DNA from: Amphibacillus sediminis NBRC 103570
GTDB taxonomy: Bacteria; Bacillota; Bacilli; Bacillales; Amphibacillaceae
DNA length: 64,000 nt
Reading direction: 5' to 3'
Assembly (NCBI RefSeq): GCF_001552275.1
Contig: NZ_BCQW01000001.1
Span: 124,001 to 188,000 of the forward strand
Shown here: positions 18,262-27,203 of the stretch, one piece after another
Layout of the letters: the number at the start of each line of letters is the position of its first letter
Position numbering within the stretch: position 1 is the stretch's first letter
The notes under the pieces: model-generated
Databases searched by the model: none
What the model was told of the DNA's origin: nothing
Seen by the model: the letters and a program-made list of their open reading frames with translations, nothing else
Translations under genes and position numbers: made by a program

Positions 18262-18977
18262 TAGGCATCATCCACTTCAAATTTGTACCCCACACCCCAT
18301 ACTGTAACAATCATCTGAGCAGCTTCTTTCGATACTTTACTGAGCTTTTCTCTCAAACGTTTTATATGTGTATCCACTGTTCGGAGATCACCAAAAAACT
18401 CGTATTTCCAAACTTCTTTAAGTAATTGTTCACGGTCATAGACACGATCATGGTTACACGCTAAAAAATATAGAAGTTCATATTCTTTAGGTGTCAAAGT
18501 AATATCAATATCATTAGCGGTTACTCGATGGGCATCATTATCAATCGTTAGATATTTAAATACTAATACATTCTTTGCTGTAGCGTGATGGCTTGCAATA
18601 GGCATAGCCTGAGATCGTCGAAGCAAAGCCTTCACTCTTAAAACAACTTCCCGAGGACTAAAAGGCTTTACTATGTAATCATCTGCACCAGACTCAAACC
18701 CTTCAATTCTGTTCGACTCTTCACCTTTAGCGGTTAACATAATCACAGGCGTCATTTGCTCTTCTCGGATAGCCTTGCAAACTCTTATCCCATCTAACCC
18801 TGGTAGCATTAAATCTAAAATTATTAAATCGAATGGCTGTTCTTTCGCTAACTTTACACCTTCGTTACCATCAATAGCTTCCACAATGATGAAGTCCTCT
18901 CGCTCGAGATACATCCTTAAAAGCCGACGAATCCGATCTTCATCTTCTACAATAAGGATCTTTTGTTGACCTTCCAT
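18261..18977 (-). CDS. resD: response regulator ResD
   Basis: OmpR-family transcription factor, 238 residues. The receiver domain has the acidic pair (VEDEDR), phospho-acceptor Asp in LIILDLMLPGLDG, Thr in MLTAKGE and Lys in IVKPFSPRE. The C-terminal winged helix includes LTPKEYELLYFLACN and TVDTHIKRLREKL. The start is the ATG at 18977, 8 bases after AAAGGGG; an in-frame ATG at 19043 lies only one base from the rluB stop with no good site. The gene lies 66 bases after rluB and overlaps resE. In Bacillus, resABC would lie between rluB and resD. Confidence 0.95.
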   Translation of the reverse strand: MEGQQKILIVEDEDRIRRLLRMYLEREDFIIVEAIDGNEGVKLAKEQPFDLIILDLMLPGLDGIRVCKAIREEQMTPVIMLTAKGEESNRIEGFESGADDYIVKPFSPREVVLRVKALLRRSQAMPIASHHATAKNVLVFKYLTIDNDAHRVTANDIDITLTPKEYELLYFLACNHDRVYDREQLLKEVWKYEFFGDLRTVDTHIKRLREKLSKVSKEAAQMIVTVWGVGYKFEVDDA

Positions 18978-19043
18978 CCCATAAACCCCTTTCTTACCAT
19001 TTCTTTTTTCAGCAAATTTTGCATATGGTTTCTCAAGAAGCAT

Positions 19044-19784
19044 TTATTTTTTGCTTTTTAATGCCTCATCTCTTAATTGATTTACTTCATGAGCGGTAAG
19101 CTCCCGATAGCCACCAGGTTGTAACCCTTTCAAATTCAAGAATCCATAACGTTCTCTTTTTAATTTAATCACAGGATGATTAATAGCCTCAAGCATCCGT
19201 CTCACCTGTCTATTCTTTCCCTCATGAAGGGTTAGTTCAATAATAGCTGTATTTTTAGCGTGGTCAACAGAGAGTAATTTAACTTTTGTTGCTTTTAATA
19301 ACTCTCCTTTTGAACGCACACCTTTTTTTAGTTGATTTATTAATTCTTTAGAGGGAATACCTTTTACTTTTGCTACATAAACTTTAGGTATTTGATGACT
19401 TGGATGCATAAGAAGCTGTGCTAACTCCCCATCGTTAGTAAGCAGTAACAAACCAGAAGTATCATAATCTAATCGACCAACTGGATAAATTCTTACCTCA
19501 CTGTCTGGAATAAGCTCAGTTACGACCTTTCTTCCTTTCTCATCACTGACGCTCGAAATAACACCTCTCGGTTTATATAGTAAATAATGAACAACAGGCT
19601 CTTTATTTATTGGAATTTGATCAACTTCAATTTTATCGCTTTTGCTTACCTTTATTCCAAGTTCTGTCACAGTTACACCATTAACCTTTACTCTACCTTG
19701 CTCAATAAGCTGCTCTGCTTTTCGTCGTGATGTCACACCACTTTGAGCAATTGCCTTTTGCAAGCGTATCTCATTCTCTGACAT
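19044..19784 (-). CDS. rluB: 23S rRNA pseudouridine synthase RluB
   Basis: Makes pseudouridine in 23S rRNA (helix 80 region). It has an S4 RNA-binding domain (about residues 5-65, IRLQKAIAQSGVTSRRKAEQ) and the RsuA/RluB catalytic motif GRLDYDTSGLLLLTNDGE with its catalytic Asp. At 246 residues the length fits. The start at 19784 has GGTGAT 4-5 bases upstream; an in-frame ATG at 19811 has no recognisable site. Synteny with spmA/spmB upstream and resDE downstream is as in Bacillus. Confidence 0.94.
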   Translation of the reverse strand: MSENEIRLQKAIAQSGVTSRRKAEQLIEQGRVKVNGVTVTELGIKVSKSDKIEVDQIPINKEPVVHYLLYKPRGVISSVSDEKGRKVVTELIPDSEVRIYPVGRLDYDTSGLLLLTNDGELAQLLMHPSHQIPKVYVAKVKGIPSKELINQLKKGVRSKGELLKATKVKLLSVDHAKNTAIIELTLHEGKNRQVRRMLEAINHPVIKLKRERYGFLNLKGLQPGGYRELTAHEVNQLRDEALKSKK

Positions 19785-20262
19785 AAAATCACCAGTTCCT
19801 TTATCACTCACTCATTTTTTAATTCCTCTCCCTATTTTGCCAGAAAACGCGTACTAAAACAACTTGATTTAAGAACTAATCAGTGAGAAGCTAGCTTAAG
19901 AAAAGTTATCCGATCAAAATTCAAACCTCGATTGCTAGTCTTTATCTTTAACCGTAAAGCTAGTCAAGCCTTGATCAGCTTAAGTAACTGATGATGTTAA
20001 AGGATCATCGATAGATTTAGTAAGTTAGGGAAATCACAATGAGTTGAGAGCTTATTGAAGGAGATGAAAACAGTCAAACTTTCTCTTTCTAGAGAGGCAG
20101 TCATACAACCATTGTATATATGACAATTTTTTACAAGGGAGACCGTTTTTTATCTCAATGTCCCCCTAGTGAGAGGTAGGAAGGATCAACAGTTAAGCGT
20201 TACAAGCAAAAAATGTCTGATAATTTCTAAACTAAGCGATACCTTATTTTCATTTCGTCTTC
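19785..20262. other. gap between spmB and rluB
   Basis: About 480 bases without a supported gene. It holds a weak inverted repeat (CTAG..TTTA / TAAA.CTAG, about 19940-19970). No family A or B sequence was recognised. Nothing else was identified. Confidence 0.4.
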
Positions 20263-20796
20263 CTAACCAAAAATAATTGTGACAATTATAATAGCTGTCA
20301 CCATTCCGGCAAGATCTGACCACAAGCCCACTTTTAATGCATCGCCCATTTTTTTTATTCCAACTGATCCGAAATAAATGGTAATAATGTAAAAGGTCGT
20401 ATCCGTACTACCTTGCATGGTCGATGCTAGACGACCAATAAACGAATCTGGTCCATAAGTTTTTAATAAATCTGCGGTAATCGCCAATGCTGCTGTCCCT
20501 GAAATAGGTCGTGTTAATGCCAAAGGTACAATTTCCGCTGGTACTTTAAATAGTGCAAGAACCGGTTGAAAAACAGACACAATGGCGTCTAACGCACCTG
20601 AACTTTTAAAAATGGAAATAGAAACTAGCATGCCAAGCAAGTAAGGCAACAGCGATACAGCCATACTTAACCCTTCCTTACCTCCCTCAACAAATAAATC
20701 ATAGGTCGGAATTCTCTTATAGGTGGCTACCACAAGGACAATTAGAATAAATAATGGAATAAATAGCAAACTCAAAGTGGAAATAAACTGCATCAT
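20263..20796 (-). CDS. spmB: spore maturation protein SpmB
   Basis: Membrane protein of 177 residues with the nucleoside-recognition (Gate) fold. It has several hydrophobic helices and a family core of GALDAIVSVFQPVLALFKVP and RPISGTAALAI. SpmA and SpmB act together in dehydration of the spore core in Bacillus; the transported substrate is not established. The start overlaps the last four bases of spmA. It is the last gene of the dacB-spmA-spmB operon. Confidence 0.95.
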   Translation of the reverse strand: MMQFISTLSLLFIPLFILIVLVVATYKRIPTYDLFVEGGKEGLSMAVSLLPYLLGMLVSISIFKSSGALDAIVSVFQPVLALFKVPAEIVPLALTRPISGTAALAITADLLKTYGPDSFIGRLASTMQGSTDTTFYIITIYFGSVGIKKMGDALKVGLWSDLAGMVTAIIIVTIIFG

Positions 20797-21380
20797 TTTT
20801 TCTTTCTCTCCCTCTTGTAATAATAGATTCTATCAACCAAAATTCCAATTAAAGTTGATATTGATGATGCAATAATTGCCGTCACAACAATTTCTGTTGG
20901 AGCATTAGAAAGATATTGTGACCTTAACGCAATCACTGTTGTAGGGATTAGCGTTAAGCTTGATGTATTAATGACTAAAAACGTAATCATCGATCGAGTA
21001 GCCTTATCGCTATTTGCTAAATCACGCATTTCTTTCATAGCTTTTAATCCAAGTGGTGTTGCTGCATTTCCTAAGCCGAATAAATTAGCAATAAAATTTG
21101 AGGTAATATAACCCATAACTGGATGGTCTTTCGGTAATTCAGGGAATAGTCTACAAATCAATGGTTTAAAAAAAGCACTGAGACGCTTTAATATATTAGC
21201 TGCTTCTGCTATTTTCATCATACCTAGCCAAAAAATTAAAATGCTTGTTAAACCAATTATGAGCTGAATCGCTTCCTGCGCACTCTCAAAAATAGCAGTA
21301 TTGACTTCTTCAATTGTGCCATTAAATAAGGCATATAAAATCCCAATACACGCCATTCCTGCCCAGATAAGATGTACCAT
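20793..21380 (-). CDS. spmA: spore maturation protein SpmA
   Basis: Membrane partner of SpmB, 195 residues. Gate-domain features include FWLGMMKIAEAANILKRLS, the NLFGLGNAATPLGLKAM motif and MITFLVINTSSLTLIPT. It starts at the final base of dacB and overlaps spmB by four bases, so all three are one translationally linked operon as in Bacillus, where it is expressed in the mother cell under sigma-E. Confidence 0.95.
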   Translation of the reverse strand: MVHLIWAGMACIGILYALFNGTIEEVNTAIFESAQEAIQLIIGLTSILIFWLGMMKIAEAANILKRLSAFFKPLICRLFPELPKDHPVMGYITSNFIANLFGLGNAATPLGLKAMKEMRDLANSDKATRSMITFLVINTSSLTLIPTTVIALRSQYLSNAPTEIVVTAIIASSISTLIGILVDRIYYYKRERKKK

Positions 21381-22273
21381 TAATCTAATCCCACCATTTT
21401 TTTTATGATATAAAGTAGATTTAAAAGCTTAGCAGATGTCTTAGCTTGGAGATCTTGCTCTTGCTTCATACTATCGGATGAATCCAGTTCCTCAAAGCCC
21501 CAATCATACAATTGGATATGATCATGCCAATCGTTTGGATCATTAATGGTAACAGCGATTAATTGTATGCCATCTTTTTCTGCAACTGAAACCAAAGTTC
21601 GGCCAGCTGCTTTTGTATAGCCTGTTTTACCTCCAATTGTGTAAGGGTACGATGTTAAGAGTTTATTTTTATTGCCCCAAGCGTAGGTTCGGTTTTCTGA
21701 CCGAAATACTTTGGCAGCTGTTATTTCGGAAAATGTTTCGTTGTGCATGGCATAGCGCATCAATATCGCCATATCTTTTGCGGTAGAATAATGGTTGTCC
21801 GAATCAAGACCGTGTGGATTATCAAAATGGGTATCTTTCATCCCAAGCCAACTTGCCTTTTCATTCATTAAATAGACAAAGCCATCAACACTACCACCAA
21901 CATGCTCAGCTATCGCAACTGCAGCATCATTGCCTGATCTCAGCATCAATCCATAGACGAGGTCTTCAAGCAAGATACGTTCATTTTCCATTAAATAAAT
22001 AGAGGAGCCTTCAGCCAAGGTAGCCTCTTTACTTATCGTAACGTAGTCAGCTAAATCGTCATATTCGATGGCAATAATAGCTGTCATGATCTTAGTTATA
22101 CTTGCTATCAGCTGAGGCTTGTCAGTATTTTTTTCATATAGTATTTGACCTGTTCTTTGATCTAATAGGACTGCCTGATCGGCTGTAACGGTTGGCTTAG
22201 CCGCTAGCAATTGTGGATAACAAAACAATAACAAGCTACTTACCAGCACGACTCGCATCATTTTTTTTCGCAT
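21380..22273 (-). CDS. dacB: D-alanyl-D-alanine carboxypeptidase DacB, short form
   Basis: Penicillin-binding protein (PBP5* type) that trims peptide side chains and so regulates cortex cross-linking. It has a signal peptide (about 1-25), the SxxK catalytic box ASITK (S58, K61), RSGNDAA and the KTG box GGKTGYTKAAGRT. At 297 residues it is clearly shorter than Bacillus subtilis DacB (about 380), ending soon after the catalytic domain, so the C-terminal beta domain is absent. Assignment to DacB rests on the following spmA and spmB. The ATG has AAGGTGGATC upstream. Confidence 0.9.
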   Translation of the reverse strand: MRKKMMRVVLVSSLLLFCYPQLLAAKPTVTADQAVLLDQRTGQILYEKNTDKPQLIASITKIMTAIIAIEYDDLADYVTISKEATLAEGSSIYLMENERILLEDLVYGLMLRSGNDAAVAIAEHVGGSVDGFVYLMNEKASWLGMKDTHFDNPHGLDSDNHYSTAKDMAILMRYAMHNETFSEITAAKVFRSENRTYAWGNKNKLLTSYPYTIGGKTGYTKAAGRTLVSVAEKDGIQLIAVTINDPNDWHDHIQLYDWGFEELDSSDSMKQEQDLQAKTSAKLLNLLYIIKKMVGLD

Positions 22274-22499
22274 GATCCACCTTCTTTTTAACCTTTTTCA
22301 CTTAGTCTAATTTATGTGTGAAACAATCTGATATGCGTATCTAGGTTGAAAACCTCTAAAAAAGGGGCTGCTTTATTTAGTTACAGCGAATGAGTATTTT
22401 GATTCAATGCATGAACGAGGTTGATCGATTGATGTTATACTTCTTATTGTTTGTTTGAAGAATTAAAAAGCTCGTTGATTGGGGAGAATAGGGACTAGA

Positions 22500-22688
22500 A
22501 TAAAGTGAAACTTCGTTCAGTGGGGTTGCGACGTATAGGATATGCTCGTGCAAACGTTGCGACACGACGTCGCGAACTTAGTCAGCTTCCTCTCTCCCGC
22601 TTAGATAAGACTAATTTTTTGGGAGGCTTACAAAAGTCCTTCGATGGGGTGAGTAATCGCAGCCCCAGCCAGTTACACTGCGATAAAG
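22500..22688 (+). repeat. intergenic repeat family A, copy A3 (internal deletion)
   Basis: Both ends of family A are present, but the middle (the second half of the basal stem through the CTCCCACTT region) is replaced by a short different sequence. It lies in the 709 bp gap between dacB and scpB; a 62-codon reading frame over it is an artefact of the repeat. Confidence 0.85.
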
Positions 22689-22813
22689 ATTAATGATAAC
22701 CCTGTATAGGTAGAACAAAAAACGGAACAAATCTAAAAAATTGCCACGCAATAGCGTGACAAGGAAACTCAAGGTCTTTTTGCCCTCAATTAGTAACTAA
22801 CAGGGCTAGAATC

Positions 22814-22975
22814 GAATGCGCCTTGGCATTTTCGGCCAGATTTTATCCAGCTGCGCTCGATAAAGTGAAACTTCGTTCAAGTGGGGGTTTTTCCATCCCC
22901 CACTGAATAAGAATACAAATAGACATTCATCTCTCCACTTATAGAAGTGGATACTTCTGCTAAAAAAGTGACATA
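22814..22975 (+). repeat. family B copy B3 with a mini family A element (A4) inside
   Basis: The left end of family B (AATGCGCCTTGGC.. to CTGCGCTCGA, 22814-22856) is followed directly by a short family A unit (22857-22906: AAAGTGAAACTTCGTTCA, then GTGGGGG-TTTTTCCAT-CCCCCAC), then by the right end of family B (ATTCATCTCTCCACTTATAG to about 22975). The B hairpin CCACTT/AAGTGG is intact. Confidence 0.75.
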
Positions 22976-22982
22976 GCTATAA

Positions 22983-23588
22983 TCACTCACTACCATTAGG
23001 TGATTGTTCAAGATCGTTATTAGTCAGCTGATTAAAAAACAAATCAGCCTCTTCAGTGACCGAATCATCAATCATTTGCTCAGTTAATGGTGGTAACTCT
23101 TCAATTGACCGCAAACCAAAATAAGTAAGAAACTCTAAGGTTGTGCCAAACATTATCGGTCGGCCCACTGTATCCTTTCTTCCAACCTCTTCAATTAGTC
23201 CTCTTGAGATCAATGTTTGAATTGGACGGTCACTTTTGACCCCTCTAATTTCTTCAACTTCAGCCCGTGTTATCGGTTGATTGTAAGCAATGATCGCTAA
23301 AGCTTCTAAACTAGCTTGAGACAGTTTGGATACATGAGGACTAGACATGAGTTTTTGAAAATAGTGAGCGTGTTCTGGCTTTGATGCCAAGTAATATTGC
23401 TGTTCAGCCTCCAATAGTTGAATACCTCGGTCTGTATTTTCATAATCATACTTTAATTCATTTAAAATATGGTTTACGGTATCTTGATCAGTCTCAATGA
23501 TCGCTGCCATTTGCTTTACAGTTAACCCGTCTGTACCTGAAACAAATAAAAGGCCTTCGATCACTGCTTTGTAATGGTTTAGTTTCAT
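22983..23588 (-). CDS. scpB: segregation and condensation protein ScpB
   Basis: Winged-helix kleisin-interacting subunit of the SMC-ScpAB condensin complex, 201 residues. Conserved segments include EGLLFVSGTDGLTVKQMAA, LSQASLEALAIIAYNQPITRAEVE and the EEIRGVKSDRPIQTLISRGL core. The start at 23588 is 8 bases after GGGAGAA and 2 bases beyond the scpA stop; an in-frame ATG at 23603 lies before that site. It forms a two-gene operon with scpA. Confidence 0.95.
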   Translation of the reverse strand: MKLNHYKAVIEGLLFVSGTDGLTVKQMAAIIETDQDTVNHILNELKYDYENTDRGIQLLEAEQQYYLASKPEHAHYFQKLMSSPHVSKLSQASLEALAIIAYNQPITRAEVEEIRGVKSDRPIQTLISRGLIEEVGRKDTVGRPIMFGTTLEFLTYFGLRSIEELPPLTEQMIDDSVTEEADLFFNQLTNNDLEQSPNGSE

Positions 23589-23590
23589 TG

Positions 23591-24328
23591 TCAGTTCTCC
23601 CATTTATGTAGAATCAATTGATCAAACGTTTTTTCCTGCTCACAATAAATTAAATGTTCTTTCATTAATTCAAGCATAGCCATAAATGTTACCACTATAT
23701 GACTTTTAGCAGGGTAAGGAAATAGCTCAATAAATGGAATACCTTCAGGACTTGCAACTACTTGGTTTAGTATTTCCTCCATTCGCTGCTTAATCGGTAT
23801 TTCAACCCGTTCTATGGTCGTCGTCATCGGTCTATTCCACTTTTTTCGGTTAAAAACCTGTTGCATGGCAGCAAGCATGTCATAAATTGAAACGGCACCT
23901 TTGGCTAATTTAGGTAAATCTGATTGGCTGTGCTCGATTTTTTCAGGTGCTCTAATATAACTCTCCTTTTCCTCATGCTCTAGCTCCTTAAGCTCTTCTG
24001 CTGCTTCTTTATATTTTCGATATTCAATAAGCCGAGCCATTAACTCATCTCTTGGGTCTTCTTCGTATCCTTCATCCTCCTCCTCTAACTCTTGATTTGG
24101 AAGAAGCAATGCACTTTTGATGGCTAACAAAGTCGCAGCCATTACTAAATACTCACTTGCAATGTTAAGCTCTAATTGCTGCATCGTATGAATATACTCC
24201 ATATATTGGGCTGTTATCGTCGCAACTGGGATATCATATATATCGATCTCATATCGATTAATTAAATGTAATAGTAGATCGAGTGGTCCCTCAAAACCAT
24301 CCAATCGTACACTATATGATTCATGCAT
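23591..24328 (-). CDS. scpA: segregation and condensation protein ScpA (kleisin)
   Basis: Kleisin subunit that links SMC heads in chromosome condensation. It has an N-terminal helix-turn-helix (SVRLDGFEGPLDLLLHLI), a central charged region (EEEDEGYEEDPRDELMARL) and a C-terminal winged helix. It has 245 residues. The start is the ATG at 24328, with AAGGAG 7 bases upstream. The open frame continues upstream for about 125 codons to 24703, but that extension is translated family A repeat (A5) and is not part of the protein. Confidence 0.95.
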   Translation of the reverse strand: MHESYSVRLDGFEGPLDLLLHLINRYEIDIYDIPVATITAQYMEYIHTMQQLELNIASEYLVMAATLLAIKSALLLPNQELEEEDEGYEEDPRDELMARLIEYRKYKEAAEELKELEHEEKESYIRAPEKIEHSQSDLPKLAKGAVSIYDMLAAMQQVFNRKKWNRPMTTTIERVEIPIKQRMEEILNQVVASPEGIPFIELFPYPAKSHIVVTFMAMLELMKEHLIYCEQEKTFDQLILHKWEN

Positions 24329-24350
24329 GAGTATTCTCCTTATAATTAAT

Positions 24351-24605
24351 AAAATAAAACTTCGTTCAGTGAGGGTTTTGACGCATAGGATATGCTCGTG
24401 CAGACAGACGTTGTGACAGGACGTCGTGAACATAGTCAGCTTCCTCTCTCCCCACAGAACGTTAGTTGAACCAATCGGGCCGTGACTGGCTGTTGAATCT
24501 CCCCACTTAGAGATGACGTGTTCCCTTATTTCTTGAAGGGGAAGGCTTACAAAAGCCCTTCGATGAGGCGAGTAATCGCAGCCCCAGCCAGTTACACTGA
24601 TAAAG
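24351..24605 (+). repeat. intergenic repeat family A, copy A5 (full length)
   Basis: Full element with small differences (AGACAGACG duplication, one C lost in the CCCCAC arm). It lies immediately upstream of scpA, between scpA and ribT, in opposite orientation to both genes. Its reverse strand is open and continuous with the scpA frame. Confidence 0.9.
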
Positions 24606-24700
24606 CTTATCTTGTTAATTATAGCACAAATTGGCTGTCCTCGCCCAAGGACTATACCATCAATTATAAGACAATCGGACAGAAGTAAAGCTGAATACGG

Positions 24701-24732
24701 CAAAATACCACAGTTCCTGAACTGTGGTACTT
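24701..24732 (-). terminator. intrinsic terminator downstream of ribT
   Basis: Perfect 11 bp stem TACCACAGTTC / GAACTGTGGTA with a 2-base loop, followed by TTTTG on the minus strand; 34 bases beyond the ribT stop. Confidence 0.8.
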
Positions 24733-24765
24733 AAATAGGCATACGGGCTTTAACTCAGCTAGCAA

Positions 24766-25116
24766 TTAATCACATTTACTTAGAAAAGGCTTTGTTAGAT
24801 CATTAGCCATGATTGAATACTTCTCTTGGTAAATCGATCGAATGGCTTCAATCATCTTACGGCCTATGCCCATGTCACGATAGGATGGGTTAACAGAAAT
24901 ATGCTGTACAACAACTTGGTTATTTTCATGATCAATATAGACTCCAATTGCTCCTAACACATCTTCAGCCTCTTTCCATAAATAAAGCTGCCAATGCTCA
25001 TTTTCTTCATAGGCCTTAATCGTTTGCTGGAGTTTTTTTACATCTTTTTCATTTGGCATAAAAGACAATAACCCCATCGCAATCTTCTCCATTGACTTCT
25101 TAAATCTTATTAACAT
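24766..25116 (-). CDS. ribT: RibT-like GNAT acetyltransferase
   Basis: Small acetyltransferase-fold protein, 116 residues. The N-terminus (MLIRFKKSMEKIAMGLLSFM) and the acetyl-CoA-binding segment (ISVNPSYRDMGIGRKMI) match Bacillus RibT. RibT is the last gene of the Bacillus riboflavin operon but has no proven role in riboflavin synthesis. Here no ribDEAH genes are nearby, so only ribT was kept between ppiB and scpA. The leader contains a hairpin (AGACCA..TGGTCT, 25121-25143). Confidence 0.88.
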   Translation of the reverse strand: MLIRFKKSMEKIAMGLLSFMPNEKDVKKLQQTIKAYEENEHWQLYLWKEAEDVLGAIGVYIDHENNQVVVQHISVNPSYRDMGIGRKMIEAIRSIYQEKYSIMANDLTKPFLSKCD

Positions 25117-25293
25117 AATTACCCCTTACTAGACCAGAAAGCATGGTCTTATTTATCATTATTGTGAATGATGCTAATAAGTGATAAAAATTAAGGTTTT
25201 GGTTTGTTATCAAAAAATGTTAGGCACTATGATCACTTATTAAAGATTGCATTCACAGTCGAACCAATAAGGTTTAGCAACTTCTTACCAAGC

Positions 25294-25728
25294 CTATCGT
25301 TCTTCTACAACAACCTTTTCCATCACATCACCCTGTTTGATACGAAGCACCACGTCCATACCTTCAATAACCTGACCGAAAACCGTATGAACACCATCTA
25401 AATGTGGCTGTGGTTCATGAACGATAAAAAATTGACTTCCACCAGTATCTTTCCCAGCATGGGCCATCGATAACGCTCCAGCAACATGTTTATGTGGATT
25501 TCCTTCAGTCTCACACTTTATCGTATAACCAGGTCCGCCTGCACCAGTTCCAGTTGGATCGCCTCCTTGTGCCACAAAGCCAGGAATAACTCGGTGGAAG
25601 GTGACGCCATTATAGAAGCCTTCGTTCGCCAGCTTCTCAAAGTTTGCTACTGTACCTGGAGCATCGTTCTCATACAATTCAATTTTAATTTCTTCTCCAT
25701 TTTCAAATGTAATGGTTGCTTGTTTCAT
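25294..25728 (-). CDS. ppiB: peptidyl-prolyl cis-trans isomerase (cyclophilin) PpiB
   Basis: Cytoplasmic cyclophilin, 144 residues, no signal peptide. Active-site segments include [38 protein letters not shown] and [14 protein letters not shown]. It begins 20 bases after the lysA stop with GGGGGAAA upstream, so it is probably cotranscribed with lysA. Assists proline-limited protein folding. Confidence 0.96.
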   Translation of the reverse strand: MKQATITFENGEEIKIELYENDAPGTVANFEKLANEGFYNGVTFHRVIPGFVAQGGDPTGTGAGGPGYTIKCETEGNPHKHVAGALSMAHAGKDTGGSQFFIVHEPQPHLDGVHTVFGQVIEGMDVVLRIKQGDVMEKVVVEER

Positions 25729-25748
25729 TTTAATTAATTTCCCCCATT

Positions 25749-27047
25749 TTATTCATATGATAAGTCATAACGTACCAAGTCCTTATACGATTCTCTCTGC
25801 ATCACCAATTTGTCCTCCCCATTCTCAACAAAGACAATGGCTGCTTTAGGCAGTCGATTGTAGTGACTTGACATTGAATAGCCATAAGCACCTGTACTAA
25901 ACACTGCTAGTATATCACCAGAGTCTACCTCTGGCAACATGATATCCCATAACAACATATCACCAGATTCGCAGCATTTACCAGCAACAGAGGTTTTAAA
26001 GCGCTCTGGTTGATTGGCTTTGTTAGCTATTGTCGCCTCATATTTAGCTTGGTAAAGAGCTGGACGAATATTATCTGTCATGCCTCCATCGATGGCAATG
26101 TAATTTCGAACTTGCGGAATTTCTTTTTTCGAACCTACTCGATATAAGGTAATTGCTGTATTTCCCACAATAGCCCGCCCTGGTTCAATCCATATCTCAG
26201 GAAATATCATCTGGTGATGCTCAGTTTGCTTGCCAATTTCCTTTACTATTTCCTCGACATAATGCTCAAGGGCGAGTGGCTGATCTTCTTCAGTATAACG
26301 AATCCCAAAGCCACCACCAAGATTTAACACTTCTGGAGCATATCCATATCTATCCTTCCAAGCTGCTAGAGTTTCAAATAAACGTCTGATCGCCATTAGA
26401 AATCCTTCTGTTTCAAAGATTTGGGAGCCAATATGACAGTGAAGACCCTTTACGCGAAATTGTTTTTTATCTTGTAATAATTGAAAGGCCTTTTCTGCTT
26501 GACCATTAGCTAAATCAAAGCCAAATTTAGAATCTTCATGACCTGTCATTATATAATCATGTGTATGTGCTTCAATTCCAGGTGTTACTCGAATTAAAAC
26601 ATCCATTTCAGTGTCATGTTTAGCTAATATCTGTTCAAGTAGTTCAATTTCATAAAAATTATCAATCACAATACAACCAATATGATGTTCAACAGCCATC
26701 TCAAGTTCAGCTTGGCTTTTATTATTTCCATGCATATGAATTTTTTCAACTGGAAAATCAGCCGCAAGTGCCGTATATAATTCTCCCTGTGAAACAACAT
26801 CAAGGCTTAATCCTTCTTGCTTTGCCACTTGAAGCATAGCGATTGATGAGAAAGCCTTACTCGCATAAGCCACTTGCGCTTTAACACCTAACGATTTGAA
26901 GCCATTAATAAAAGCTCGAGCGTTCGATCTCAGTTTATTAACATCATAAACAAATAATGGTGTGCCATATTTAGCAGCTAAATACGTGGTATCGACACCA
27001 CCAATTGTAAGGTGACCATGTTCGTTCACGACAAATTGTTCATTCAC
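25749..27047 (-). CDS. lysA: diaminopimelate decarboxylase
   Basis: PLP enzyme for the last step of lysine synthesis (meso-DAP to lysine). The PLP lysine is in [36 protein letters not shown] and the [15 protein letters not shown] segments complete the active site. It has 432 residues. The start is a GTG at 27047, about 7 bases after GAGGGGG. In Bacillus lysA follows spoVAF, as here. A structured leader element lies 70-150 bases upstream. Confidence 0.96.
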   Translation of the reverse strand: MNEQFVVNEHGHLTIGGVDTTYLAAKYGTPLFVYDVNKLRSNARAFINGFKSLGVKAQVAYASKAFSSIAMLQVAKQEGLSLDVVSQGELYTALAADFPVEKIHMHGNNKSQAELEMAVEHHIGCIVIDNFYEIELLEQILAKHDTEMDVLIRVTPGIEAHTHDYIMTGHEDSKFGFDLANGQAEKAFQLLQDKKQFRVKGLHCHIGSQIFETEGFLMAIRRLFETLAAWKDRYGYAPEVLNLGGGFGIRYTEEDQPLALEHYVEEIVKEIGKQTEHHQMIFPEIWIEPGRAIVGNTAITLYRVGSKKEIPQVRNYIAIDGGMTDNIRPALYQAKYEATIANKANQPERFKTSVAGKCCESGDMLLWDIMLPEVDSGDILAVFSTGAYGYSMSSHYNRLPKAAIVFVENGEDKLVMQRESYKDLVRYDLSYE

Positions 27048-27120
27048 CGTAGTTCCCCCTCTTTGCTGTAACTTTTTCTCTATTATTTATTAAGTGCCTT
27101 TGACACTTATCGGCTAGTAT

Positions 27121-27203
27121 GTCAAGCGAGTGAAAGAGCCACGCTTCAACTTGACGTCCTTGACAATGATCTTATTGTCATGAAGCCGAGAAGAAAGGGC
27201 TCT
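27121..27203 (-). ncRNA. candidate structured RNA element in the lysA leader
   Basis: Three stacked stems are readable: AGAGCC (27135-27140) with GGCTCT (27198-27203); GCTTCA (27143-27148) with TGAAGC (27181-27186); TGACAAT (27161-27167) with ATTGTCA (27174-27180). The asymmetric internal loop contains CTTGAC (27150-27155), complementary to GTCAAG at 27121-27126, a possible pseudoknot. The lysine riboswitch consensus was not recognised. The rest of the 415 bp gap (27204-27462) shows nothing clear. Confidence 0.45.

Noticed and set aside
22505-22693. 62-codon plus-strand frame
   Set aside because: Lies entirely within repeat A3.
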